DNA of 64,000 bases from Synanceia verrucosa (taxonomy: Eukaryota; Chordata; Actinopteri; Perciformes; Synanceiidae): positions 4,542,454 through 4,606,453 of the forward strand of contig CM056563.1 of NCBI GenBank assembly GCA_029721515.1, written 5' to 3'. The translations under genes and the position numbers were made by a program. The notes below the pieces were generated by a model. The model was not told the DNA's origin and searched no databases. It saw only the letters and a program-made list of their open reading frames with translations. This document shows, one piece after another, positions 33,901-38,659 of the stretch; position 1 is the first letter of the stretch; every line of letters begins with the position of its first letter.

Positions 33901-34893
33901 TGAGGTCCCAATACCATCATGTCTTGGTTTATAGGCACCACAATAAAACATGGGGCTGACAGTGAATCCAAGAGGTGGGAGTTATTGTTCCCAGACACAA
34001 GTAAGTCTCAAGACCAGTGATGGACAAATGAAGCTTCTTGAAGCAATTGTGATATCTTTTGACTCCCCTAGATGACACTCTTGATTTAAAGGTTAAGGCT
34101 AGTGTAATGCAATTTCCATTGTACTAGCCTTAACCTTTAAACCTAGAGTGCCATCTAGAGGAGTCAAAAAATATCACAAGTTCTTCAAGAAGCTTCATTT
34201 GTTCATCACTACTCAAGGCAATACCCAAGTCCCAAATAAGTCGTAATGTACACATCACCAAAAAAAAATGCCATTCTATCAAATGGTCACTCAGTCATAT
34301 AACTTGAGTTCTTCAGGGGGTTTTCCTGCAACTTGATTAAAAGGTGTTAAAGTCATTTTTTTAATCAAGTCTAAAGTCATTAAAGTTTTTGAATCAAGAC
34401 TGACTCCTCAGGTTAATGCAGTGTGTTTGTCATATAGAGGTAGGAATTAATTCCTGTGCTTTTCCTTCAAGGTTTGCCTCATCTTCTTCTTTCTTGACTA
34501 CCAGCCCCTGGCATCCTATGGGGGCTATGTGTACCCAAAGTGGGCCTATGGTCTGGGCTGGGTCATGGCTCTGTCCTCTGTGGTTGTAGTACCCATCTGG
34601 GCTGTCATCAAGATCTGCCTCACAGAGGGAACCTTCAGACAGGTAGGAGCACCAACATGTCCTGATTATTATTTATTTATTTTTTTTGCTTGCTCTACTT
34701 GTGTAAAATTTTGTATTGCTTTGAAGTACATTATTCAATTATGTTTATTTTTTTTGTTTTCTATCCCTAACAGCGTTTGTTGGTCCTGTGGTATCCTGTT
34801 AGTGTTTCGATTGGTCCAAAGAGAAACAAAGAACATTTCCTCAATGAAACCAAAATGAAACCAATGTCATCTGCTTTCCCTGACATGTTATGA
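6483..34893 (+). CDS. SLC6-family Na+/Cl- dependent transporter, copy A (14 coding exons)
   Basis: Twelve-helix plasma-membrane symporter of the SLC6 family, GABA/taurine/betaine/creatine branch. Exons: 6483-6612, 19148-19282, 20656-20793, 22034-22145, 22697-22829, 25083-25217, 25366-25469, 25636-25760, 25849-25961, 29252-29389, 29514-29616, 32288-32388, 34472-34642, 34774-34893. All introns are GT-AG, with phases 1,1,1,2,0,0,2,1,0,0,1,0,0. The open frame is 1758 nt (585 residues), close to the family norm of about 600. Visible: TM1 signature GLGNVWRFPYLCYKNGGG (27-44); TM2 ending in FLLETVIGQY; EL2 with a Cys pair (CTNPWNTDRC) and three N-glycosylation sequons; FSYG in TM6; NSSTSF in TM7 (Asn and Ser of the family chloride/sodium sites kept); LGLDT in TM8. 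The N-terminal tail is unusually short (about 16 residues), so an upstream coding exon cannot be excluded. Substrate is not assignable; the zebrafish slc6a13/slc6a22-like group is a plausible home but that is recollection. Confidence 0.93.
7049..7270. repeat. Intron 1 block shared with gene copy B
   Basis: CTACAACCACATTTTC...AATTCAACAGAGCTATTGC and GTAGACCACCACAGGCACCA...CAAAATGTTTTTG recur at about 57260-57690 in intron 1 of copy B, where one segment is longer. This is retained intronic homology from the gene duplication. Sequence from 6613 to about 6860 is also shared with 56955-57185. Confidence 0.65.
7531..8030 (-). pseudogene. L2-type LINE, C-terminal end of reverse transcriptase ORF
   Basis: The minus strand encodes YKYVGVHLDKKLTWARNT, then KKGQSRLYFLRRLRSFNVC, SERRMLSKVQSIMDN and HPLHYILDSRRSSFSHRL. 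This is the post-catalytic C-terminal region of fish L2/CR1-group LINEs. The frame is open from about 8110 to 7541, but family-like sequence starts only near 8030, so it is a 5'-truncated fragment. It lies in intron 1 of SLC6 copy A, antisense to the gene. Confidence 0.8.
8088..8828 (-). mobile_element. Retroposed insert between 19-bp direct repeats
   Basis: A 19-bp perfect direct repeat, TTTGAGTGCCATTGACGTA, lies at 8069-8087 and 8829-8847. The 741 bp between end, on the minus strand, in an A-rich AATAAATACGTAATAAA tail abutting the first repeat, as target-primed insertion would leave. On that strand I see ATGGCGAAG followed by a GTAAGT-like step and later TATATTTACAG before a stretch open for about 40 codons, which would suit an unspliced piece of a gene's 5' region. 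Parent gene unknown. Confidence 0.5.
8855..10428 (-). mobile_element. Ty3/gypsy-like LTR sequence, minus strand, with nested MITE
   Basis: Ends are TGTCATGACCCGG at the left and GAGCATGACA at the right, i.e. TG...CA-bounded. The minus strand shows AATAAAG polyadenylation-like signals (near 9145 and 8920) and the AT-rich TATTTAAG/TTTATAAATAAAT-type promoter region near 10220 that fish gypsy LTRs carry. Similar sequence occurs at 27060-27766 and 39633-40225. No 5-bp target duplication was found, no gag/pol is attached, and the boundaries may enclose more than one partial LTR. A separate MITE sits at 9750-10090. Confidence 0.4.
9750..10090. mobile_element. MITE with CCCAGCRGGCA terminal inverted repeats
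   Basis: Left end CCCAGCAGGCA and right end TGCCCGCTGGG are inverted repeats, with TA on each side (9748-9749, 10091-10092) as the target duplication. The interior is rich in ATTTGATGTTGA / GACGTC-like repeated motifs such as TGACATCAAA. It is 341 bp, non-coding, and nested in the gypsy LTR-like block. Confidence 0.7.
10664..10735. mobile_element. hAT-type MITE, left-end fragment
   Basis: GATGGACAAAT...AAGCTTCATGAAGCACTTGTGATATTTTTGACTC matches the left end of the complete copy at 34015-34211. Confidence 0.5.
10771..10982. repeat. (TA)n/(GTAC) compound microsatellite, left part
   Basis: Runs of TATATA interrupted by ACACATGTG and GTGTGTACACAC, palindromic throughout. All open frames here are low complexity (YIYIY). 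The tract resumes at 18448; the BEL element split it. Confidence 0.9.
10983..11379 (+). repeat. BEL/Pao 5' LTR
   Basis: 397 bp. By eye it differs from the 3' LTR by about 15 substitutions and three short indels (2, 6 and 4 bp), so the insertion is not recent. CAATAAATACACTATTTGGA near its 3' part may supply the polyadenylation signal. Confidence 0.9.
11380..11822 (+). other. BEL/Pao 5' untranslated leader
   Basis: Sequence between the 5' LTR and the gag start. I could not identify a tRNA primer-binding site with confidence. A GAGGACAATGTATTAAATGG-type AT-rich stretch leads to the gag ATG at 11823. Confidence 0.5.
11823..13343 (+). pseudogene. BEL/Pao Gag, N-terminal and capsid-like part
   Basis: Open for 506 residues from ATG at 11823, ending at an in-frame TGA (13341-13343). 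Residues 12-60 and about 205-262 are charged, heptad-like coiled coils (e.g. ALENKIQRLQHERKS). A serine run near 192-203 separates them. Residues 388-506 (starting ALPKREIPIFDGNPLKYHSF) match the DUF1759-type gag domain of Pao elements. The frame continues unchanged after the TGA into a methionine-led stretch at 13368, so the stop is most simply a nonsense mutation in what was one long ORF. Confidence 0.85.
13344..13985 (+). pseudogene. BEL/Pao Gag C-terminus with zinc knuckles
   Basis: Same frame as the preceding part. It contains a C-x2-C...H-x-C region (CPCCTGGHTLDVC), a canonical CCHC knuckle CFRCLCIGHVSKNC and a second CSKCGQRHPTVLH (CCHH form), the three-part arrangement usual in Pao gag. 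It ends at a second in-frame TGA (13983-13985); the coding sense resumes in the same frame directly after it. Confidence 0.85.
13986..14705 (+). pseudogene. BEL/Pao aspartic protease and linker to reverse transcriptase
   Basis: In frame with gag. The protease active site reads YAFLDQGSTAVF (D-x-G-S form). Further on are LLIGMNVPRAMKPLEV and RTALGWTVNGPLIG, characteristic of the Pao protease-RT linker. The frame is lost near 14630: family-like sequence continues in the next frame from about 14635, and the original frame stops at 14703-14705. Confidence 0.82.
14635..15549 (+). pseudogene. BEL/Pao reverse transcriptase
   Basis: RT motifs in order: SMPNNKKVVEQR entry motif, LRVVFDCGASYKGQSLNEEL, MADIEAMFHQVQV (catalytic Asp), FGATSSPSCANFALR, and the YVDD active site at 15286-15297. 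The ORF ends at TAA (15547-15549) straight after FKFKI. Compared with the family, a segment of roughly 40 codons is missing at that point before RRGVGWDDPIPE resumes in the same frame, so a deletion created the stop. Confidence 0.85.
15550..16155 (+). pseudogene. BEL/Pao RNase H domain
   Basis: Encodes HHFCDASEEGYGTVTYLL (first Asp), IPRMELIAATMASRM (Glu), FWTDSASVLKYI (second Asp) and ASNPADTASRG (third Asp), so all four metal-binding acidic positions are visible. It has no start codon of its own at the left; it belongs to the polyprotein. The frame is lost near 16120 and stops at 16153-16155. Confidence 0.85.
16119..16570 (+). pseudogene. BEL/Pao RNase H-integrase linker, frameshifted
   Basis: Frame 16119-16391 carries EWPVNSEPVNQLPQDDPEVK and HYSSWICLKKDVAWWLKY, the Pao linker. 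A stop at 16389-16391 follows, then further family-like sequence (LGALTVEDIDQAEL) in a frame open from 16401. Another shift near 16500-16560 leads into the integrase frame. Confidence 0.75.
16571..17803 (+). pseudogene. BEL/Pao integrase, frame intact
   Basis: 410 codons open. HHCC zinc-binding region: HQEVGHSGRNHMLSKL then CTICRR. Catalytic triad region: VGVDYFGP (D), LRSDNGTNF (D) and GSHHGGVWERLIRSVRK (E), with the usual spacing. A Pao-type C-terminal domain follows (RRWKQVQYISDLFWKRW, then a chromatin-reader-like VAGDLVLLMD...RNSWIMGRV). The domain looks complete, but it lacks its own start and sits downstream of multiple breaks, so I treat it as a non-functional part of the element. Confidence 0.88.
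17804..18038 (+). other. BEL/Pao 3' untranslated region with polypurine-like tract
   Basis: 235 bp between the integrase stop and the 3' LTR. The last bases, TTAGGGGCTGG, are the best candidate for a polypurine tract priming plus-strand synthesis. Confidence 0.5.
18039..18447 (+). repeat. BEL/Pao 3' LTR
   Basis: 409 bp, TGTAAGAGAC to GCCGCAACA. Longer than the 5' LTR because of a 6-bp insertion and an extra GTGC unit in the GTGCGTGCG tract. Followed directly by ATATATAT. Confidence 0.9.
18448..18497. repeat. (TA)n microsatellite, right part
   Basis: Continuation of the tract at 10771-10982, displaced by the BEL insertion. Confidence 0.85.
18498..18626. mobile_element. hAT-type palindromic MITE, partial
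   Basis: TTTAAAGATTAAGGCTAGTG and the inverted CACTAGCCTTAATCTTTAAA form a hairpin around AATTTCC, then CTTCATGAAGCTTCATTTGT. Same family as 34015-34211, with deletions in the left arm. Confidence 0.65.
18640..18790 (-). pseudogene. Ty3/gypsy reverse transcriptase fragment
   Basis: Minus-strand translation gives FYVKKKDGSL and, in a shifted frame, an IDY..LNQVT-like continuation. This is the start of the gypsy RT palm. Only about 50 codons remain. A MITE fragment of the 34015 family follows at about 18786-18856. Confidence 0.55.
19148..19282 (+). CDS. SLC6 copy A exon 2 (TM2)
   Basis: Acceptor TGTGTGCAG, donor CAG-G|GTAATC. Encodes VFLLPYCFFAVLCGVPLFLL and the GQYTQEG loop, residues 44-88. 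Flanking intron sequence matches copy B on both sides (from about 18955 to about 19390). Confidence 0.95.
19985..20240 (+). pseudogene. L2-type LINE, extreme C-terminal fragment
   Basis: Plus-strand frame encodes HPGHELLQSLPSGRRLIITT followed by a KINFFPTATS-type ending, the last part of fish L2 ORF2. The product stops at 20336-20338 after non-homologous codons. Confidence 0.6.
20437..20604 (-). mobile_element. tRNA-like teleost SINE, internally deleted
   Basis: Reverse complement begins GTGGCACAGTGGTGCAGTGG and runs through the TGTGGAGTTTGCATGTTTTC body, then jumps to the ATGGATGG tail. About 150 bp of the body is missing compared with 1629-1941. Confidence 0.75.
20656..20793 (+). CDS. SLC6 copy A exon 3 (TM3, start of EL2)
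   Basis: Acceptor CTGTCTCCAG, donor ACA-G|GTCAGC. Residues 89-134. The TM3 Tyr six residues before the LAW tryptophan is kept; the residue before it is Phe where GABA and creatine carriers have Tyr-Tyr. Confidence 0.95.
20794..22033 (+). other. SLC6 copy A intron 3, nothing recognised
   Basis: 1.24 kb with no coding, repeat or RNA signal that I recognise. The acceptor tract TTTGCCTTTCTCTCTACAG is strong. Confidence 0.5.
22034..22145 (+). CDS. SLC6 copy A exon 4 (extracellular loop 2)
   Basis: Residues 135-171. With exon 3 it completes the Cys pair (C..DRC). Three sequons NLT, NWT and NLT lie within 15 residues, as expected for the glycosylated EL2 of SLC6 carriers. Donor GGA|GTGAGT, phase 2. 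Confidence 0.93.
22146..22696 (+). other. SLC6 copy A intron 4, nothing recognised
   Basis: 551 bp with no recognisable element. Confidence 0.5.
22697..22829 (+). CDS. SLC6 copy A exon 5 (TM4)
   Basis: Acceptor CCCCGTGCAG, donor AAG|GTCTGT. Encodes the end of EL2 (LSMSGGIEEVG), TM4 (LLLCLLACWVTCYFCIW) and KGVRSTGK, a strongly conserved SLC6 motif. Residues 172-216. Confidence 0.95.
22830..25082 (+). other. SLC6 copy A intron 5 with an unclassified repeat
   Basis: 2.25 kb. The segment 24573-24730 is homologous, in the opposite orientation, to about 37090-37250, so part of the intron is an interspersed repeat. The surrounding 23280-24830 has the uneven composition of a decayed element, but no protein domain was recognised. 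Confidence 0.5.
25083..25217 (+). CDS. SLC6 copy A exon 6 (TM5)
   Basis: Acceptor AATTTTCAG, donor CAG|GTGCAA. VVYFTAVLPY then a hydrophobic TM5, LIRGVTLPGAW and YYLYPDPSRL. Residues 217-261. Confidence 0.95.
25366..25469 (+). CDS. SLC6 copy A exon 7 (TM6)
   Basis: Residues 262-295. Contains VLFSYGVGAGTLITLGSY, the unwound TM6 substrate region of the family. Donor TTTTAA|GTAAGA, phase 2. Confidence 0.95.
25590..25632 (+). repeat. (GT)n microsatellite at the exon 8 splice acceptor
   Basis: About 20 GT units run to within 4 bases of the exon, ending TGTGCAG. There is no conventional polypyrimidine tract between the repeat and the AG. Confidence 0.9.
25636..25760 (+). CDS. SLC6 copy A exon 8 (TM7)
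   Basis: Residues 296-337. LLNSSTSFVSGFAVFSTLGF is TM7 with the conserved Asn and Ser. Donor TCA-G|GTATGA. The acceptor follows a (GT)n tract. Confidence 0.93.
25849..25961 (+). CDS. SLC6 copy A exon 9 (TM8)
   Basis: Acceptor GTCCTCTCAG, donor CTG|GTAACA. PGLAFIAFPQAVAMMPLSQL then TM8 ending LGLDTL. The Asp-Ser pair used in the sodium-2 site of GABA carriers is Asp-Thr here, a conservative change. Residues 338-375. Confidence 0.95.
26590..27010 (-). pseudogene. Ty3/gypsy Gag-like fragment
   Basis: Minus strand 27012-26758 is open and reads ..CQRVVDLSIRQDDFRDHT, then ELFIESFLKMFDRPMPGQD, resembling the retrotransposon Gag capsid segment of fish gypsy elements. Assignment rests on pattern resemblance only. 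Confidence 0.4.
27060..27766 (-). mobile_element. Gypsy LTR/leader-like sequence
   Basis: The minus strand has the TTTAAATAGTCCTGTC and CAGCTGTTTCCCAT-type segment common to the blocks at 8855-10428 and 39633-40225. It lies 5' of the gag-like fragment at 26590-27010 in the same orientation, which is the expected order. A (TTC)n tract lies at 27438-27471. Confidence 0.35.
27767..27826. repeat. (TA)n microsatellite
   Basis: About 30 uninterrupted TA units, then GTATATAAG. Confidence 0.95.
28030..28310 (-). pseudogene. Ty3/gypsy integrase catalytic-core fragment
   Basis: The minus strand encodes TMVDRFSKMMHFIVMPKVPS, then SIHEFPWDIVSDWTPQFVSR (second catalytic Asp region, with WTP where family members have RGP). 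In a shifted frame, SSGYGPESNGQTER follows, carrying the third catalytic acid. At least one frameshift separates the parts. Confidence 0.8.
28552..28698 (+). mobile_element. tRNA-like teleost SINE, 5' fragment
   Basis: GAGTGGTGGTGCAGTAGCAC ... AGCAAGAAGGTACTGGGGTT ... TGTGGAGTTAGCATGTTCCC ... GGCTTCCTCCCACC. Ends abruptly where the full copy at 1629 continues. Confidence 0.8.
28985..29160. repeat. Interspersed repeat also at 57830-57990
   Basis: GAGCAAAAAAGAGTCAACCT ... AGGTTTCTTCAGTTCTGACT ... AGAAACCACCAGAACAACA. The copy in intron 1 of gene B has AGGCTTCTTCAGTTCTGACT and GAAACTACTGAAACAACAGG. Family unknown. Confidence 0.55.
29226..29248 (+). repeat. (GT)n microsatellite at the exon 10 splice acceptor
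   Basis: Eleven or so GT units followed by TTAG and then the exon. Second acceptor in this gene with a GT tract in place of a pyrimidine tract. Confidence 0.85.
29252..29389 (+). CDS. SLC6 copy A exon 10 (TM9)
   Basis: Acceptor chosen as GTGTTAG| at 29251, because joining LGLDTL to FTDLETIASSVIDMFP keeps phase 0 and the family alignment. The nearer TTTACAG| at 29257 would also keep the frame only with loss of two codons (F, T) plus a phase clash, so it is rejected. RRPWRREIFLVFFCAIIF is the start of TM9. Donor CAG|GTACTA. Residues 376-421. Confidence 0.93.
29514..29616 (+). CDS. SLC6 copy A exon 11 (TM10)
   Basis: GGVYLFKLVDYYGANGICLI, then a hydrophobic TM10, ending WAFG with a split Gly codon. 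Residues 422-455. Acceptor TTCACAG, donor TTT-G|GTAAGG. Confidence 0.95.
30110..30205 (+). repeat. Interspersed repeat, arm 1 of an inverted pair
   Basis: CCTGGCTGCAGACCTCCACT and GTGAGGTCGCTTCTGGTGCA match the reverse complement of 31310-31385. Similarity beyond the core is weaker and imperfect. Confidence 0.6.
30790..30990. repeat. TA/GT compound microsatellite
   Basis: TATATATGTATATATACGTG repeats, near palindromic. ORFs here are low-complexity artefacts. Confidence 0.9.
31310..31400 (-). repeat. Interspersed repeat, arm 2 of an inverted pair
   Basis: Reverse complement reads CCTGGCTGCAGACCTCCACT then GTGAGGTCGCTTCCACCGCA, matching 30110-30205. Confidence 0.6.
32288..32388 (+). CDS. SLC6 copy A exon 12 (start of TM11)
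   Basis: Acceptor ATCATGCAG, donor CTG|GTGAGT. AERLCDAVDDMTGQRPWIFF is the conserved loop before TM11. Residues 456-489. Confidence 0.94.
32389..34471 (+). other. SLC6 copy A intron 12
   Basis: 2.08 kb. Apart from the hAT MITE at 34015-34211, nothing is recognised. Confidence 0.55.
34015..34211. mobile_element. hAT-type palindromic MITE, complete
   Basis: Ends CAGTGATGGACAAATGAAGC and, as reverse complement, TAGTGATGAACAAATGAAGC. The whole element folds on itself around AATTTCC (GGTTAAGGCTAGTGTAATGC against its complement). An 8-bp target duplication, CTCAAGAC (34007-34014) and CTCAAGGC (34212-34219), plus TAGTGATG-type ends fit the hAT superfamily. Reference copy for the partial ones at 880, 10664, 18498 and 18786. 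Confidence 0.85.
34472..34642 (+). CDS. SLC6 copy A exon 13 (TM11-TM12)
   Basis: Acceptor TTCCTTCAAG, donor CAG|GTAGGA. LDYQPLASYGGYVYPKWAYG, then TM12 and ICLTEGTFRQ. Residues 490-546. Confidence 0.95.
34774..34893 (+). CDS. SLC6 copy A exon 14 (cytosolic C-terminus, stop)
   Basis: Acceptor TCTATCCCTAACAG, stop TGA 34891-34893. Encodes 39 residues starting RLLVLWYPVSVSIGPKR, which resembles the R-x-L-x-x-L-x-x-P start of SLC6 C-terminal tails, so I prefer it to an alternative acceptor at 35082. No AATAAA is visible close downstream. Confidence 0.8.
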   Translation, partial: RLLVLWYPVSVSIGPKRNKEHFLNETKMKPMSSAFPDML

Positions 34894-35129
34894 ATCAGTA
34901 TGAAACAAGAGACCTCTTAATATATTGCGTAATTCTTCTGTGTAGATTTGTTTTCAATCTGTGTAGAATTCACCAGTGCTTCATGTATGAATCGCTGAGA
35001 TGGTTGCAGCTTAAATCTAGATGACAATTTCTGTGATTTTGGTTCATTACCATGTGTTACCTTCTTCTTCTTTGGCTTTCAGCGAAGGCGGTCCGATTTT
35101 CTCTCCGTCTCCTTCCCCTGACCTTCCCC

Positions 35130-35596
35130 TGCTTTAGCTCCACTTGTCTCGTCTTGTCTGTTGTCTTATACTTCAACTGGTCTCTCAACGAAATTGACAC
35201 CATCTTCTCGATGAGAAGTTTGGGTTTGGGGGAACCTGACTGTCCTGCTGGAATGTTTGCAGCCGGCTACACAACAGGCGTGTGGGAGAGGTGGTGGGTT
35301 GTGTGTCTGGTGGCTCTTTCTATGGAAGACATTGAAGACATCTATCTATTCGGAACCATGTTTCCGGTCTCTTACTGATTGGATTAGGCATTACACTGGT
35401 TGACTGAAGAATTCAGGAAACGGTGACAGCTGTCCAAAGCCCCACAAGGCTGACTGAAGCGGTGGACAGAACTGTCGTCACTCAGACTTCGGCTGTAAAC
35501 CGCAATATGGATAACATCATAGAGAAGCCCACAGCTTTGCAAAGGCTTTGCAAAATATATTTGGGACATAACACCTCCAGCCATAGACAGGTTGCT
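35130..35596 (+). pseudogene. Possible repeat-borne small membrane/coiled-coil ORF, broken
   Basis: A plus-strand frame reads GEPDCPAGMFAAGYTTGVWE and EDIEDIYLFGTMF, stops, and after a shift continues RTVVTQTSAVNRNMDNIIEK, an amphipathic coiled-coil-like stretch. Arrangement and decay suggest a repeat-derived protein rather than a host gene. I cannot name the family. Confidence 0.3.
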
Positions 35597-35884
35597 CTAG
35601 CGCAACCTCCCTGTTACCATAGTAGAACACAAAAGAATAATGAGATCAGTATACTCATGACCGGGAAAGAGCATCAACAAACATATTTTTTCATCCTGCT
35701 GAGGGGAATTATGGGTATTATGGTCTGTGTAGACCACTAGGACTTGACTAAAAGAAACATAAACATCAAAATGATTTAGAGCAAGAATAAGGGCCTCTTT
35801 TTCAATTCTGCAAAGGTCAGGGGCAGAAAGAACAGGAGCACTAACTAACAGCACTTTCAGGTTCTCAAATGTCAACTGCCACAT
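35597..35884 (-). pseudogene. Ty3/gypsy RT/RNase H junction fragment
   Basis: The minus strand encodes TFENLKVLLVSAPVLSAPDL and EKEALILALNHFDVYV then LVVYTDHN, the RT-to-RNase H segment of gypsy pol. It belongs with the RT fragment at 36595-36960 in the same orientation; about 700 bp of unrelated sequence lies between. Confidence 0.75.
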
Positions 35885-36594
35885 TTGAAGGCCAATTCAT
35901 AGTACTCCATAAATTGCTGTACATAGACAGAGAGAGCCCTCTGCATTGCCGGAGAGCCTGACGGAGAACCTCTCCATCCTCTCCGGGTGCAGGATTTTTT
36001 TTTTTTTTAACTGTCCGTCACTCCGTCAAGGGAAAACGGAGATGGCAAGGGCTGTGATTGGTCCTCTAGTTGCACCCCTGCCGTGAAATGCACCCCCCCC
36101 GTCCTACACAGAAACAAACAGACAAGTCTCCTCCACCGCAGTGCGGACAGGACAAGCACTAAAGTATTGATTAACTTTGTGAAACGCAAGTCAAACACAT
36201 TCAACTTGCTTAAAAATCCATTTAATTCATTTAGTAATTATGGCTGGGGTATATTTCCATAGAACATACTGAAAGGTGTTGGTTTGCGTTTGCTATTATC
36301 CGATTTTGTGTTGAGAAGAACATCTGTTAGTTGTACTCTTTAGAGGAGCTTTAACAACTGTAAGCAACCAATGTTCTTCTCTTCTATCTCCCTCACAAAT
36401 GATTAAATCATAGTATTTTCCCCTGTGTTTGTCTGCAATATTAAGGCGAATTGCGAGTTGGTACATTTCATGGCAGGGCTGCACAACACGCACTAACTCC
36501 AAGAAGCAGGAACAACAAAATTCAATATGGCCTCTACTTTAGCACTAATAGGACAGACGTTTCCATGTACAATTTAGGATTAGGGTCAATGATG
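35885..36594. other. Sequence separating two gypsy pol pieces, unidentified
   Basis: About 700 bp with a T-run near 35997-36009 and a C-run near 36092. It is likely an insertion into the gypsy copy, but I found no convincing terminal repeats. Confidence 0.4.
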
Positions 36595-36960
36595 CCTGTC
36601 CAATTCACACTTAGCCAGGTTTAGAGTCGCACTGACAGGAGCAAGCCTATAAGTCATGACAGAAGTGACAGAAGTCGCCAGGAGTCACAAATGCAGAGAT
36701 TTCACGGGCCCTCTGAGTGAGAGGGATTTGCCAGTAGCCATTAAGGACAGCTAACTTTGTAACAAAGGCTGCACTCCAAACTCTGTCAAAACAGTCATTT
36801 AACCTAGGCTAAATTGACCTTGCGAAGGGGTGTGATCCAACTTCTCCAGACAGGGAGAGTACTGGGAGAAAGGGCTAGCACAAGTGTCAAGATTTACTCT
36901 ACAATGATGTTGCTTAATAGGTGCTGCATCTTCTGTGTTAATGTCATGCTGGAGAACCTC
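36595..36960 (-). pseudogene. Ty3/gypsy reverse transcriptase fragment
   Basis: On the minus strand, EDAAPIKQHHCRVN (36860-36960) is the N-terminal entry to gypsy RT. Near 36620-36760 a frame reads LNGYWQIPLTQRAREISAFV, the conserved palm segment, with L-N-G where DLKGYWQ would be usual. Broken between the two. Confidence 0.72.
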
Positions 36961-36989
36961 AGTGCATGAGAAAAAAAGAACAGGATGGT

Positions 36990-37250
36990 TCCAGACCACC
37001 TTTGTGATGTCAGATTGGATGGAGGAGTCCAAATAATAAAGGTGTGCATCCAAGTCAGCCAGAATTTTTGAGTTGGTGGGGTACCGGGAGATGCCGCTCC
37101 AGTGTCCACACAGTGTCCAACTGTATAAGTGTCCCGTACGGCTGAAAGTCAGTGTGCGGGACGCCCTCCAGACCCCAAACACAGGCATTGGGCCCCTGGG
37201 GTCCCCAGACCTGTTTGGACACAAACTTTGCAATTTTAAACATCTTCAAC
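36990..37250 (-). repeat. Unclassified interspersed repeat also at 24570-24735
   Basis: Reverse complement carries CCAAACAGGTCTGGGGACCC and CAGTTGGACACTGTGTGGAC; the intron 5 copy has CCAAACTGGTCTGGGGCCCC and CAATTGGACACCGTTTGGAC in the same order and spacing. Confidence 0.55.
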
Positions 37251-37264
37251 CTGAGCCTGAGTCA

Positions 37265-38595
37265 GGAGAGAGTCCCATCATGTGTTTCCTGAAGACAACG
37301 CAGCCCAGGGAGCCCAAACACTTCAGGCCTGTGGTCCTCACTTCTCACCTGGGGAGGATCGTACTGAGAAACCTCCACCCCATTGTGAGCTCACATCTGG
37401 ATCCACTGCAGATTGTGTACCAAACGAGCATTGGAGTGGAAAATGCAGTTATCTACCTGCTGCACAGATCAATGCCTCACCTGGAGAACACCGGACTTTT
37501 AGAATCATGTTCTTTGACTTCTCTAGTGCTTTTAACACGAACCAGCCTTCTCTGCTCAGGGGGAAGCTTGAAAATGTGATAGACTGTCACCTGGCTGCAC
37601 CACTACCTCACCAACAGACCACAGTACGTGAGGCTTCAGGACTGTGTCAGACATGGTAGTCTGAAGTACAGGGGCCCCACAGGGGACAGTGATCTCTTCA
37701 CCCTGTACACATCAGGCTTCAACCACAACTCTGGGAGCTGTCACCTCCAGAATTTCTCTGATGACACAGCTATTGTTGGATGTGTATCTTAGAGAGACAA
37801 TTGGGAGTACAGGACCATCATCACTGACTTTGTCAAATGGTGTGAGCATAGCCATCTTCAATAGGGGATGGTCATTGACTTCCACGGGAGAAAGACACTC
37901 CAGACTGCACCAGAGAACATCCAGGGTCTGGACATTGAAATGGTGGACATTTAAGGGTACCTGGGTGTTCACCTTAACAATAAACTGGACTGGACTCATG
38001 ACACAGATGTCCTATATTAGAAGGGCCAAAGTACTCTCCACCTGTTGAGTAGATTGAGGTCCTTTGCAGTTTGCAGGACTCTGCTAAGAACCTTTAATGA
38101 CACTGTGGTGGCATCTGCAGTGTTTTATGCAGTGGTCTGCTGGGGAACAGGGAGCACAGAGAGAGACAGGAAGAGACTGAACAGGCTGTTCAGGAGGACC
38201 AACTCTGTCCTGGACTGCTCCCTGGACTCCATAGAGGAGGTGGGTGAGAGGAGGATGTTAGCTGAGCTCACATCCATCATGGCCAACCCCTTCATCCTTG
38301 GCATGGGACTGTGGAGGCTTTATCATTTTGCAGAGAAACATTTGTACTGTTTTTTATTATTATTTTATTCTGTAGGTCACATTTATTTAACAAATAGAAA
38401 AAACACATTTTACTCATCTAATAATTGTGTTTAATTAACAGTATTTTAACAGTGTTTTATTATCATTACATATTCTTGATGTCATTATGTCATTGCTATT
38501 TTCTATTGTTTCTCTATTACTGTAATTTTTCAATGCTGCTGTGGCGGGTGAATTTCCCCCAATGGGTGATAAATAAAAAAAACTATTCTATTCTG
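37265..38595 (+). pseudogene. L2-type LINE, reverse transcriptase to 3' end, decayed
   Basis: Plus strand, several frames. RT pieces include HFRPVVLTSHLGRIVLRNL, DPLQIVYQTSIGVENAVIYL and IMFFDFSSAFNT; then a GTWVFTLTINWTGLMT-type segment (usual form GVHLNNKLDW) and LNRLFRRTNSVLDCSLDSIE. Frameshifts near 37500, 37660, 37800 and 38040. It ends with a CR1/L2-like tail, GAATTTCCCCCAATGGGTGATAAATA split at 38550-38575, and ACTATTCTATTCTG. Confidence 0.82.
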
Positions 38596-38659
38596 CTCCT
38601 CTGAAACAGAGTGTTCATTAATGTGTTAATATATGTGCATGTGTGGATCAGCTGTGCAT

